DNA of 8,062 bases from Candidatus Omnitrophota bacterium (GCA_023136735.1 JAGLQQ010000208.1:1-8062), one strand, 5' to 3'. Numbered from the stretch's first letter, positions 1 to 7,450 are shown. The notes: generated by a model from the letters alone, not told the origin. Program-made: numbers and translations.

Positions 1-132
1 TATCTGTTTGATAAGCAAAGGAAAAATGTTTTCTATCTAGTAGTTGGGGTGATTATCATGAAATTGACAAGCGGCAAATTTACATATAATATGAGTCTAG
101 AGAGGTTTAGCTTTCTGCTCTTATCCATTTAA
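1..132 (+). CDS. C-terminal end of an unidentified protein, cut by the window edge
   Basis: Frame 1 is open from the first base to a TAA at 130-132, giving 43 residues, while the other two forward frames close within the first 40 bases. The residues include a hydrophobic stretch (FYLVVGVII) and a hydrophobic tail ending FLLLSI. I do not recognise the family. The stop lies 27 bases before the next start, which suits an operon. An open frame of this length can occur by chance, and an internal ATG at 58 could instead start a 24-residue peptide, so this is a tentative partial gene. Confidence 0.4.
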   Translation, partial: YLFDKQRKNVFYLVVGVIIMKLTSGKFTYNMSLERFSFLLLSI

Positions 133-159
133 GTGTATGAATTATAAGGACTTTTTTCC

Positions 160-843
160 ATGGGACGGACTGAACTCATCGCTGTATTAATTCTTTTGTT
201 ATCCTCTGTAAATGTAATAGCTATCCCTTCTGAGGGCAATTTTTTGCCTGCAGAGGGAGCAGCAATTTGGGGTTTGCAATTCAATAATATATTTCTGCGG
301 GATTTTAATGAAGTCGAAGGTCAGGGGAAGACAAAACAGTATCTTCTTAAAACAAGCTATGCCCTAACAAAGCGATTTTTTCTCGATGGTAAGATTGGAC
401 TTGGTAGTGTAAGGTTTAAACGTAATGACGGAATAGACCTTAATTTTTCCAGCGGATTTGCCGGGGGATACGGTTTTCGCTATCTTTTGTTTGAGAATGA
501 GCAAAGCGGCTGGAAATCAATAGTTGGATTTCAACATATAAGCTGCCATCCTTTCAAGGATACGGTAGGCGATGTTAAGCATCGTATTATCTGGGATGAG
601 TGGCAGGGGACATGGCTGTTTATAAAGGAGCTGGAAAAAGCAGATTTTTATTTTGGACCGCAGTACAGCGCTGCACAGCTAAAATACAAGGTTGATGATT
701 TTAGACGCCGTTTAAAATCAGAAGACTCTTGGGGATTATTGTTTGGATCTAACTATTCATTGAATAAGAAAACAAGTATAAGTGCTGAGATCAGGGTACT
801 TGATGAATGGGCGATTAATACGGGAATCAGTTATAAGTTCTAA
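160..843 (+). CDS. Putative outer-membrane beta-barrel protein (hypothetical)
   Basis: The 227-residue product begins with a short charged segment and a hydrophobic stretch (about residues 6-20) with a plausible signal peptidase I site after V-I-A21, so it should be exported. The mature part has alternating polar and hydrophobic stretches rich in Gly, Tyr, Phe and Trp, as expected of amphipathic beta strands. It ends in S-Y-K-F; a C-terminal aromatic residue is the usual signal for beta-barrel insertion into the outer membrane. The length would suit a small barrel of about eight to ten strands. The start at 160 is supported by AAGGA at 146-150. The next gene follows after 11 bases, suggesting co-transcription with a membrane methyltransferase. 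I cannot name a specific family or substrate. Confidence 0.7.
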   Translation: MGRTELIAVLILLLSSVNVIAIPSEGNFLPAEGAAIWGLQFNNIFLRDFNEVEGQGKTKQYLLKTSYALTKRFFLDGKIGLGSVRFKRNDGIDLNFSSGFAGGYGFRYLLFENEQSGWKSIVGFQHISCHPFKDTVGDVKHRIIWDEWQGTWLFIKELEKADFYFGPQYSAAQLKYKVDDFRRRLKSEDSWGLLFGSNYSLNKKTSISAEIRVLDEWAINTGISYKF

Positions 844-854
844 GGGAAGGTACG

Positions 855-1523
855 ATGAGGTTTAAAAAAATAAGATTATGGGCAACTTATCCGTTCGCTA
901 TTGTTTATATTATAGTTGCTTATAAGCAGGGCATTGAATTGATACCTAGTGTGTGGGTTGTTATCGCCGGATTACTGGTGCGCTGCTGGGCAGCTGGGTA
1001 TATAAAAAAGATACGGGTCCTGACTATTGCTGGTCCGTATGCATATGTGCGCAATCCTCTTTATGTAGGGAATTTTCTCATGGGGCTGGGGTTTTGCTTA
1101 TTTGTACAGCATATAATGCTTAGCCTGATATACATTGTTTTATTTTCCTTCCTTTATATAGGAACCATGAAAAAAGAAGAGGCAGTACTTACGGATCTAT
1201 TTAAGGGGGAATATATTAATTACAAAAAGGAAGTTCCAGCGTTTATCCCCCGCATTATTCCCTATACATCAAAACAGTCGACGCGTTATAGCTTAAAGCA
1301 GGCGCATTATAATGGAGAGCTAATAAGAGTAGTTGTAACTGGTATTTTGCTTAGCCTGATTTATTGCTCTGTTTATTTTGCCAGAGAGAATACTCTCGAT
1401 AGAGGTGACTTGGTTAAAGCCAGACTGCTTATTGGGCTGCAAGGCCTAATATTGTTTATAACCATACAGCATAGAAAAGAATTTGTTAAAAAACAGGATA
1501 AACAAGATCTCGCGCGCAAATAA
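855..1523 (+). CDS. Isoprenylcysteine/phospholipid methyltransferase-like membrane protein
   Basis: The 222-residue protein has several hydrophobic segments (about residues 11-27, 32-48, 73-103, 157-176 and 188-206). It carries the hallmark of the ICMT/PEMT family of integral membrane, S-adenosylmethionine-dependent methyltransferases: G-P-Y-A-Y-V-R-N-P-L-Y-V-G at residues 60-72. A second conserved block follows, with the Glu pair at 108-109 and G-E-Y-x-x-Y-x-x-x-V-P at 118-128. In family members these two regions bind the cofactor and sit near the lipid-facing active site. The two extra C-terminal helices after residue 150 are beyond the core domain. The start has a good ribosome binding site (GGAAGG, 845-850). 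In bacteria this family acts on varied lipids or small molecules, so the substrate here is unknown; pairing with a barrel protein hints at an envelope role. Confidence 0.8.
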   Translation: MRFKKIRLWATYPFAIVYIIVAYKQGIELIPSVWVVIAGLLVRCWAAGYIKKIRVLTIAGPYAYVRNPLYVGNFLMGLGFCLFVQHIMLSLIYIVLFSFLYIGTMKKEEAVLTDLFKGEYINYKKEVPAFIPRIIPYTSKQSTRYSLKQAHYNGELIRVVVTGILLSLIYCSVYFARENTLDRGDLVKARLLIGLQGLILFITIQHRKEFVKKQDKQDLARK

Positions 1524-1744
1524 ATGATTATGCGTAAATCATATAACTAGTTTATTGAGAAGAGGATATATCCATTTAAATCTAACATCTGAAACAAAAG
1601 CATTGTCAACGCTTTTGTTTCAGATAACAAGCGTTAGTTCTGAAAAGTATAAGCGTTTGCTGGAAATATTGTGGTTAAGGATAAAGAAACAGCCTAAATG
1701 TTTTGAGCGTTAAAACATCTAGGAGAATTATACGGAATATATCA
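1524..1744 (+). other. Intergenic region between the methyltransferase gene and recJ
   Basis: No gene is visible in this 221-base gap. It holds the perfect stem-loop at 1587-1625 (listed separately) and a weak promoter-like pair, TTGCTG at 1657-1662 and GATAAA at 1680-1685 with a 17-base spacer. That pair could drive recJ, but it matches the sigma70 consensus poorly. An open frame continuous with recJ extends back to a TTG at 1703; I do not think it is translated. Confidence 0.5.
1587..1625. terminator. Perfect 15-bp stem-loop, possible bidirectional terminator
   Basis: ATCTGAAACAAAAGC (1587-1601) is the exact reverse complement of GCTTTTGTTTCAGAT (1611-1625), separated by a 9-base loop. It lies 63 bases past the methyltransferase stop and well before recJ, where the end of one transcript would be expected. 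The stem is A/T-rich and no run of T follows it, so it is not a textbook intrinsic terminator. It could instead be an RNA-stabilising hairpin or a protein-binding palindrome. Confidence 0.5.
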
Positions 1745-3430
1745 ATGCAAAAAACTTGGAATATACTAAAAATCGATACTAAAAAGCAGCAATCATTTTC
1801 CAAAGATTTGGGCATTTCTCCGATACTTGCTCAGATTCTTTTGAATCGCGGAATTCAGACAAAGGATCAGGCACGTAGGTATCTTTATGATGATATCAGT
1901 AAATGCTTTGATCCCTTTTTATTTAAAGGGATGAGAAAAGCGATTAAACGCACACAAAAAGCGATTGCCGCAAAAGAAAAAATTTTTATTTACGGAGACT
2001 ATGATGTCGACGGGCTAAGCAGCACTGCTTTGCTCTATTTTGTTCTAAGAGATTTGGGAGCTGATGTTGAGTGTTATATACCTCATAGGGTTGAGGAGGG
2101 GTATAGCCTTAATAAGCAGGCCTGTGTGAATTTAAAAGAGCGAAAGGTTCAGCTTATAATAACTGTTGATTGCGGTATAAGCTCTCATGCAGAAGTAAAA
2201 TATCTTAATTCTGCGGGAATAGATATTATCATAACTGATCATCATCGTATACATGCAGGGAAAATCCCGTCTGCCTATGCGGTGATTAATTCAATGCAAA
2301 AAGGATGTTCGTATCCTTATAAAGATCTTGCCGGTGTGGGCATTGCCTATAAATTTGCTCAGGCGTTAACAACTGGGGTAATGGATATAAGTAATCATCT
2401 TGATCTTGTGGCCCTGGGAACGATTTGTGATGTTGCACCTTTAATAGGTGAGAACAGAATCTTGGTCAAACACGGACTTGACGTATTGAGTGATACAGGC
2501 AAAATCGGATTAAAGGCTTTGATGGAAGTCACTGGCATATCAAAAAAGAAAATAACAACTCAGCATGTCGGATTTATCATTGGCCCGCGTATTAACGCAA
2601 GCGGGCGAATGCACTCAGCCCATAAGGCGCTTGAGCTTTTTATTAGTACAGACTATGAGCATGCTTTGCGGCTTGCTAAAGATCTGGATAATTATAATAA
2701 GCAGAGGCAAAAAGAAGAAGCAAAAACATTGAAGCAGGCTACTTCAATGATACAAAGTGAAATAAATTTTAAATATCATCGCTCTGTAGTTTTACATAAC
2801 GATGAATGGCATCCTGGCGTTATAGGTATTGTGGCGTCTCGTATTGCTGAAAAGTATTACCGTCCGACGATCTTGATTTCCACTAAGGATAAGGTGGGCA
2901 AGGGATCAGGGCGTTCGATTAGAAATTTCCATTTATTTGACACCCTTTCAAAATGTGACCATTTATTAGAAGGTTTCGGAGGGCATGAAAAGGCGGCAGG
3001 TATAAGTATTTTGAAAAACAACCTCATGGATTTTAAAGAGTTCTTTAATGACATGGTTCGTAAGACTCTGACTGGTGAGGAGCTTGTTCCGGTCATAGAT
3101 GTAGATATGGAGGTGTCTCTTAGCGCTTTATCCCAAAAGTTAATAGAGGAGCTGGAGCTCTGTGCTCCTTTTGGTAGGGGCAACCCTCGTCCTGTATTTG
3201 CCTCGCGCGATTTAAAGGCCAAGGACAGGCCAAAGACTTTAAGGGGTAATAGCTTTAAAATCTGGCTTACTGACGGTAAGGTGACTTGCGAGGCTCTGGG
3301 TAGTAAGTTTACTGATATTGACATAACTGACATAAACAGCGGATTTTCCGTTGTATATTCTCCCTCTATAAATGACTGGCAGGGTATTAATACTATCCAG
3401 TTAAAACTCAAAGATCTGCAGTTTTCCTGA
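1745..3430 (+). CDS. recJ: Single-stranded-DNA-specific exonuclease RecJ
   Basis: RecJ degrades single-stranded DNA 5' to 3' in recombination, mismatch and base-excision repair, in the cytoplasm and using divalent metals. The 561-residue product has the complete DHH-family layout. Y-G-D-Y-D-V-D-G is at residues 83-90, V-D-C-G at 141-144 and D-H-H at 165-167; these supply metal-binding Asp and His residues. G-P-R-I-N-A-S-G-R-M follows at 280-289, then the DHHA1 domain with G-G-H at 412-414, and the C-terminal nucleic-acid-binding domain beginning near C-A-P-F-G-R-G-N-P (473-481). Length is normal for the family (E. coli RecJ is 577 residues). I chose the ATG at 1745, preceded by GGA at 1734-1736, because the protein then begins as RecJ usually does; the frame extends upstream to a TTG at 1703. 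An AGGAG at 1721-1725 is too far from 1745 to be ideal. Its last ~90 codons recur at 7516-7758. Confidence 0.95.
   Translation: MQKTWNILKIDTKKQQSFSKDLGISPILAQILLNRGIQTKDQARRYLYDDISKCFDPFLFKGMRKAIKRTQKAIAAKEKIFIYGDYDVDGLSSTALLYFVLRDLGADVECYIPHRVEEGYSLNKQACVNLKERKVQLIITVDCGISSHAEVKYLNSAGIDIIITDHHRIHAGKIPSAYAVINSMQKGCSYPYKDLAGVGIAYKFAQALTTGVMDISNHLDLVALGTICDVAPLIGENRILVKHGLDVLSDTGKIGLKALMEVTGISKKKITTQHVGFIIGPRINASGRMHSAHKALELFISTDYEHALRLAKDLDNYNKQRQKEEAKTLKQATSMIQSEINFKYHRSVVLHNDEWHPGVIGIVASRIAEKYYRPTILISTKDKVGKGSGRSIRNFHLFDTLSKCDHLLEGFGGHEKAAGISILKNNLMDFKEFFNDMVRKTLTGEELVPVIDVDMEVSLSALSQKLIEELELCAPFGRGNPRPVFASRDLKAKDRPKTLRGNSFKIWLTDGKVTCEALGSKFTDIDITDINSGFSVVYSPSINDWQGINTIQLKLKDLQFS
3161..3430 (+). 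repeat. recJ 3'-end direct repeat, copy A (inside intact recJ)
   Basis: This part of recJ is repeated in the same orientation 4328 bases downstream. From the codon at 3209 to the stop (222 bases) the copies align without gaps and differ at 20 positions. Upstream, copy B lacks 27 bases matching 3173-3199. Similarity ends at the stop codon; the downstream flanks are unrelated. Confidence 0.95.
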
Positions 3431-3574
3431 TTTCTTTTAAAAAGTCCTCCTCTTAAGTAAGCTGAAATTAGAATCATTTGGCTAAACAAAATATTTCATT
3501 GGAAAAATTTTAACTCTACATCCATAATACTCTTGTTTACAGTTAGTTACACAAGTAAAAAAAATCTCCCTCTA

Positions 3575-3603
3575 TTGTAAAAAGTTTACTTGCGTGGTAT
3601 AAT
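3575..3603 (+). promoter_or_regulatory. Strong sigma70-like promoter
   Basis: TTGTAA (3575-3580) and a perfect TATAAT (3598-3603) are separated by the optimal 17 bases. Transcription would start near 3610, about 490 bases before the large gene, directly ahead of the nested stem-loop. The palindrome GTAAA-AAG-TTTAC (3577-3589) overlaps the -35 box and spacer, and a wider inverted repeat CAAGTAAA (3552-3559)/TTTACTTG (3585-3592) shares its right arm. Both are arranged as an operator could be. Confidence 0.55.
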
Positions 3604-3611
3604 TTAAAGAA

Positions 3612-3670
3612 TTTTCTGAACTTTTTAAACGGGATTTATTAATTTCGTTAAAAAGTTCTGTAACAGAAAA
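3612..3670 (+). other. Nested inverted repeat / RNA stem-loop just after the promoter
   Basis: An inner perfect 11-bp stem, GAACTTTTTAA (3618-3628) with TTAAAAAGTTC (3648-3658), is framed by an outer pairing of TTTTCTG (3612-3618) with CAGAAAA (3664-3670). The two share one base, and a five-base bulge, TGTAA, lies on the 3' side. Alternatively TTCTG-TAA-CAGAA (3656-3668) forms its own small hairpin, so two mutually exclusive folds are possible. Its position right at the predicted transcript start suggests a structured 5' leader or small RNA. No known riboswitch class is recognised. Confidence 0.45.
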
Positions 3671-3731
3671 CTATTTTTTGCGTTGATTTTATCAATTGAA
3701 AGAAGATTCTTAATCATCTTCGGGTTTCAGT

Positions 3732-3755
3732 CCTCGAGGCTTGTCTCGCTAAGGG
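3732..3755. repeat. Degenerate REP-like palindrome
   Basis: CCTCGAGGCTTGTCTCG matches the stem and CTTG loop of the two clearer elements at 3841 and 7782. Relative to CGGGG-CTTG-CCCCG it has changed to CGAGG-CTTG-TCTCG, so one G-C pair has become A-T and one is now a G-T wobble. Pairing is kept despite sequence change. The outer arm no longer pairs. Confidence 0.4.
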
Positions 3756-3839
3756 TGATGAGATAAAATGGAGGAACGAGTAGATATATACATAAGCGAC
3801 ATAATGTTTCGGTTATATTGCATCATTTTTTCTAATAGA

Positions 3840-3868
3840 TACCTCGGGGCTTGCCCCAGGGAGTATTC
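3840..3868. repeat. REP-like palindrome upstream of the large gene
   Basis: TACCTCGGGGCTTGCCCC followed by AGGGAGTATTCATT forms a GGGG-CTTG-CCCC hairpin with an imperfect lower stem. It closely matches the element at 7781-7812, both in the stem-loop and in the A/T-rich tail (ATTCATT here, GTTTATT there). Short GC-rich palindromes of this kind, dispersed between genes, are typical of REP elements mobilised by RAYT (Y1-type) transposases; none of those enzymes is encoded in the window. Confidence 0.65.
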
Positions 3869-3956
3869 ATTGTATTTGTTTAACTTTATTCGCGCCAAGG
3901 TGTGTAACATGCTGATAAAAAAAGAGTTATGATTGCTAGAAAAAATCCTGTTTTTA

Positions 3957-3985
3957 TTGCAGAAATTGTATCTTTGAGGTATACT
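3957..3985 (+). promoter_or_regulatory. Probable promoter of the large secreted-protein gene
   Basis: TTGCAG (3957-3962) and TATACT (3980-3985) are separated by 17 bases. The -10 box matches the sigma70 consensus at five of six positions; the -35 box is weaker (TTG only). Transcription would begin near 3992, leaving a leader of about 105 bases before the start at 4097. Confidence 0.45.
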
Positions 3986-4096
3986 TGATTGTATTTTTCA
4001 AGCCATAATCTATTTTAAATAACTGAAATAGAGGAAGTTCATAGTTGGAATACTGTTATGATGGCAAATAAAATTTATGAAAAGAGGAGATTTAAT

Positions 4097-7000
4097 ATGA
4101 ATAACCGCATTAATAAAGTTGTAAGCTTGATTTTAATTCAGCTTATTATGGTAATGAACTTATCTTTAACATTAGCTCAGGCTAAAACTGCTAATAATAT
4201 TCAATTAAATACGCTATCGCCCCAAATTATGCTGAACAATAATCAGATTAAACAGTTTTATGTCCAAAATAATGTAGAGCTATTAGAGCGGTTGGGAGAA
4301 AAAAAATTTAGCGGGAAAAATGTGGTTGGGGATACTAATATGCCGGTTGATAAAGCTTTTAGGCAATTTCCCGAAACTCCGCAATCTTTGCTGGATTTTT
4401 TTATTAGTCCGGATAATACTCGAATTTTTTCTGATTTTTTAAATAAAACTAATAACGCGAAGGATTCATTAGTTGGAATGGGGATTATCAGCGCCTTAGG
4501 GTATATTGATTTAAGCCGGCTTGATGAAGAACAACTACAGGAAACAACAGAACTAATAAGGTTGTTAATCGAACCGTATTTGGAATCGGAAAATGAGTTT
4601 TATAAAATTTCAGCCTGGTTTGTTTTAAATAAGATCGGCGCTCAGGAAGAAAAGACTGAAACTGTTTATAAATTGCTGGAAGCAGTGCGGAAAAAAGATT
4701 CTTTAACTAAAGTTGATTATAAAAAAATTGAAGCAGCGTTATCTTTGTTAGCGGATGCTGATATCCCGCTTGACATTCAAGAAGAAATATCTTTGGAAAT
4801 AGTAAAACTTTCCCAAAAGCCGAATGATATTTTTCACCGCTATGGATTGAAAATCTTAAATAAAATCGGCATATCAAAAGAGGCTAAAAAATTTCTAAAG
4901 GCGAATTCTGAGCTTGTATACTTAGCGGTTCCTGAGACTGCGATTTTGGCCATAGAATTATTCGCGAAACATAATATGTTTTTTCAGTATTTTTGTGATG
5001 AATCGAAGGAGAGTTTTGATGGAAAAATTAAGCACGCTATTTATTTAGGAAATATGAACCCTACTCCAGCTGTAATAAATGAATTAAAGAAATATGCGAC
5101 TTTGAACGAAAATCCAAGCCTTAGTTCTTTAGCTTACGCTTTGTTAACAAGATTTCAGAGGGAACTTTCCTCTCAACAGGTAACAGGAATTAATAGGCTA
5201 AAAAGAAAACGAATGCTGGGTTTATTAAAAGAGTTTGATGATACCGGATGGGCATTAAAACTGGTGGTTTACGCGGCGAAAACAGGGGTTGAGCATTATC
5301 GGTGGGCATCTTTTTATGCTTTGGAGAAATTGTATAATTTTGGAAATGCGGTATTTGAATTATTAAATGAATACAGGGATGGAGATACAGCTGATTTAAA
5401 CAACGCAAATTCAATGGCTTTGCTGAGCTTAATAGTAAAAGATAAAAATTCTTTACGTTCAGAGTATGAAAAAGACGTGATCGCTCCCTTATTAAGAAGG
5501 TTTTTAAATGGCGGGCATATTGACGCCTTAAAAAGAACTTCAGAAGTAATGGCAAACGGCGGTGTTAATGATGAAGCGCTGTTGCTGCCTTTAGTCAGTA
5601 ATTTAGGCAAAGAGGAGTTGGGTTTTATCTTAACTAAAAATTTATTTAAGAGTTTACTTTCAAGCGATAAATATAACCGATTCATAATAAAATCCATTTT
5701 CGGATTAAAAGCGGCCGGATCACTGAACAATATCTTTACGACAAAGTTTTCCCAGACAGATATCCAAAAAATGATGGAGATTGAACAAGTAAACCCGCAT
5801 TATATGCGGGCAGGAGTAGTTGCCGCGTTAATTAATTTGCCGCATCGGACAGAAAAAGAAAAAACATTAATAAGATTATTAGCAACCCGGCATTTAACTT
5901 CAGAACAGATAGTTGTAAGGGTGGCCGCGAATTTTGCTATAAATAAAATTGGGACAGAATATGAACAGGACCAAACTGCCAAGGCTATTTTAGACGCTGT
6001 TTTGTCTTCAAGCCGCGGGGAAGAAGCCGAGGTTTGTTTAACTTTACTAGCCTGGTCTCAGATTCATGACGCGAAGTTAAAAGAGGAAATATCAACTAAA
6101 CTCGCGTACGCGATGGAAGATTCTTTTGTGCCCGTACAGCGTAGTTCATGTTATCCGGTATTTAAAAAAGTCGGCTTAAGTGAAAAAGCAATAAGCTATT
6201 TTATTGAGAAAAAAATATTCGGTGAAGTTGTAGCACGGGATTTTTATGACGTTATTTCCATGAAATATGCCGGGCTTTTTGGTGAACACGCGCATAAAAG
6301 CGCTGAGCTTAAAAAAGTTTTTGATGAAATGTGGGAATTTTGTAATAAAAATAAACATTTCTATATGGGATATCTTATAGCGCTTGGCAGTATGCGGCCA
6401 AACGATAAAGTGATCGAGAGGATCGGGGGTTATTTGGCTAATGAAAATTATCCGGAGATTATAGAAGAAATAGCTTACGCGTTTATAACCAAAATAAGAT
6501 TGGATCTCATAAATAATAAATATCCGGAACTCAGCGGCAAAAAAAAAGAAGAACTTTTAAATCAGATCGAGCGCATGTTTGCCCGTAAATTCGCTGAGGC
6601 TTCTGAAGAGGCAGCAAGGAAATTATGGTTTTCTTATCCCAACCACATAGGATTGCTTAGAGATATAAAAAGCAAGGGTCATCTAACTCGGGATGTGGAT
6701 TTTTATTTAGCAGGACAGGTTAAAGCGTATGATTTATACCAGAAAAAGTTAAAAAGCGCCAATGAAGCCGAAGAATTAATCTTATATATGCTTAAGAGTA
6801 GAATCAAAGATGAACAAACATATGTTTCAGACAGGATGATGGCAATATACACCTATCAAATATTACAACCGGAGTTAGATCATCATAGCCAGCGGTTTTT
6901 CCTGGAAATGATAGAGATTATGTTTACGAGTCACGATTCTCCAGGCACTCAAGCGCAAACCGCGGAATTATTGCTTGATTTTGAGTTAGGAGATATTTTT

Positions 7001-7450
7001 GAAACAGTAGCCTTAAAACAAATGACGGAAAAAACATTCTTTCCAAGATTTTCTGGTTATAATGATTATCTTAATGTGCTTTTGAAAAATCTAAGTCAAA
7101 CACACGTGTTCCTGGATAGAGTTTATAGTAAGGAGTTAATGTCTAAAATGAGAGGCGATTATTCTGAGATGTATCCTCATAATATATTTTTACTTACAAC
7201 CTCGATGTTTAGGTTATTGTTTTCCAACAAAGAATATCAAAATGAAATTAGTGATACAATTGGCAAAATAACAGATGGTTATGAAAATGAGCAGGAAATG
7301 CTGCTTGAAGACGGGCCATTAAGCTTGTTGCACCACGCGTTTAAAAAGCAACGCTCAGCGGCTTTTAAAAAAACAGCAGATGTTTCTGATACAGTTTCAA
7401 CTCCTGAGCGAAATATAAATAACCCGCGGCTTTTAGAGCGGTCTATTTAA
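4097..7450 (+). CDS. Large secreted alpha-helical (HEAT-like) repeat protein, function unknown
   Basis: The 1117-residue product starts with a classic signal peptide: basic residues, a hydrophobic core at about 8-26, and a cleavage site after A-Q-A29. It should be exported to the periplasm, cell surface or beyond. The mature N-terminus is Asn/Gln-rich and includes T-L-S-P-Q (39-43). From about residue 90 to the end it is a series of amphipathic helix pairs rich in Leu, Lys and Glu, with recurring units such as A-x-x-x-L-N-K-I-G (and A-I-N-K-I-G further on), typical of HEAT/armadillo-like solenoids. I see no catalytic motif, membrane anchor or sorting signal. Such solenoids generally bind proteins. 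The start at 4097 is preferred over the in-frame ATG at 4058 because GAGGAG (4084-4089) precedes it and the signal peptide begins cleanly there. Leu codons look more TTA/TTG-biased than in recJ. Partial recJ copies flank the gene, suggesting acquisition by recombination. Confidence 0.8.
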   Translation: MNNRINKVVSLILIQLIMVMNLSLTLAQAKTANNIQLNTLSPQIMLNNNQIKQFYVQNNVELLERLGEKKFSGKNVVGDTNMPVDKAFRQFPETPQSLLDFFISPDNTRIFSDFLNKTNNAKDSLVGMGIISALGYIDLSRLDEEQLQETTELIRLLIEPYLESENEFYKISAWFVLNKIGAQEEKTETVYKLLEAVRKKDSLTKVDYKKIEAALSLLADADIPLDIQEEISLEIVKLSQKPNDIFHRYGLKILNKIGISKEAKKFLKANSELVYLAVPETAILAIELFAKHNMFFQYFCDESKESFDGKIKHAIYLGNMNPTPAVINELKKYATLNENPSLSSLAYALLTRFQRELSSQQVTGINRLKRKRMLGLLKEFDDTGWALKLVVYAAKTGVEHYRWASFYALEKLYNFGNAVFELLNEYRDGDTADLNNANSMALLSLIVKDKNSLRSEYEKDVIAPLLRRFLNGGHIDALKRTSEVMANGGVNDEALLLPLVSNLGKEELGFILTKNLFKSLLSSDKYNRFIIKSIFGLKAAGSLNNIFTTKFSQTDIQKMMEIEQVNPHYMRAGVVAALINLPHRTEKEKTLIRLLATRHLTSEQIVVRVAANFAINKIGTEYEQDQTAKAILDAVLSSSRGEEAEVCLTLLAWSQIHDAKLKEEISTKLAYAMEDSFVPVQRSSCYPVFKKVGLSEKAISYFIEKKIFGEVVARDFYDVISMKYAGLFGEHAHKSAELKKVFDEMWEFCNKNKHFYMGYLIALGSMRPNDKVIERIGGYLANENYPEIIEEIAYAFITKIRLDLINNKYPELSGKKKEELLNQIERMFARKFAEASEEAARKLWFSYPNHIGLLRDIKSKGHLTRDVDFYLAGQVKAYDLYQKKLKSANEAEELILYMLKSRIKDEQTYVSDRMMAIYTYQILQPELDHHSQRFFLEMIEIMFTSHDSPGTQAQTAELLLDFELGDIFETVALKQMTEKTFFPRFSGYNDYLNVLLKNLSQTHVFLDRVYSKELMSKMRGDYSEMYPHNIFLLTTSMFRLLFSNKEYQNEISDTIGKITDGYENEQEMLLEDGPLSLLHHAFKKQRSAAFKKTADVSDTVSTPERNINNPRLLERSI

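Larger units (their letters stand above)
3431..4096 (+). other. Long structured intergenic region upstream of the large secreted-protein gene
   Basis: These 666 bases contain no convincing gene. From left to right they hold an AT-rich stretch; a strong promoter with an overlapping palindrome near 3575-3603; a nested stem-loop at 3612-3670; a smaller hairpin GAAGAT/ATCTTC at 3702-3721; a degenerate REP-like element near 3732; a clearer one at 3841; and a second promoter at 3957-3985. A 54-codon open frame (3768-3932) crosses the second REP-like element and is probably not coding. The region could be a long leader for the downstream gene or contain a separate small RNA. Confidence 0.55.

Noticed and set aside
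1657..1685. Promoter TTGCTG/GATAAA upstream of recJ
   Set aside because: Spacing is good, but only about half of the consensus positions match, so it was not listed as a separate feature.
1703..1744. N-terminal extension of RecJ from a TTG start
   Set aside because: No ribosome binding site precedes the TTG, and RecJ proteins normally begin close to the M-x-x-x-W segment at 1745.
3209..3430. Site-specific attachment site of an integrative element using the recJ 3' end
   Set aside because: An identical core would be expected at the 5' boundary of the duplicated segment, but that is where the copies differ most, and no integrase gene is present in the window.
2857..3489. 210-codon open frame on the minus strand
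   Set aside because: It lies opposite recJ, whose motifs prove the + strand reading; its translation is low in recognisable features and is a shadow of the real gene.
3768..3932. 54-codon open frame on the + strand in the long intergenic region
   Set aside because: It runs straight through a REP-like palindrome, has only a distant AAGGG (3751-3755) as ribosome binding site and resembles no protein I know.
4058..4096. Upstream ATG start for the large secreted protein
   Set aside because: It would put 13 charged residues before the signal peptide, and the ATG at 4097 has a strong, well-spaced GAGGAG.
5190..5730. Two overlapping minus-strand open frames (121 and 138 codons)
   Set aside because: Both are antisense to the large secreted-protein gene, overlap each other and have no family resemblance.
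5800..6358. Two 60-codon minus-strand open frames (5800-5982 and 6176-6358)
   Set aside because: They are short, antisense to the same gene, and without any recognisable motif.
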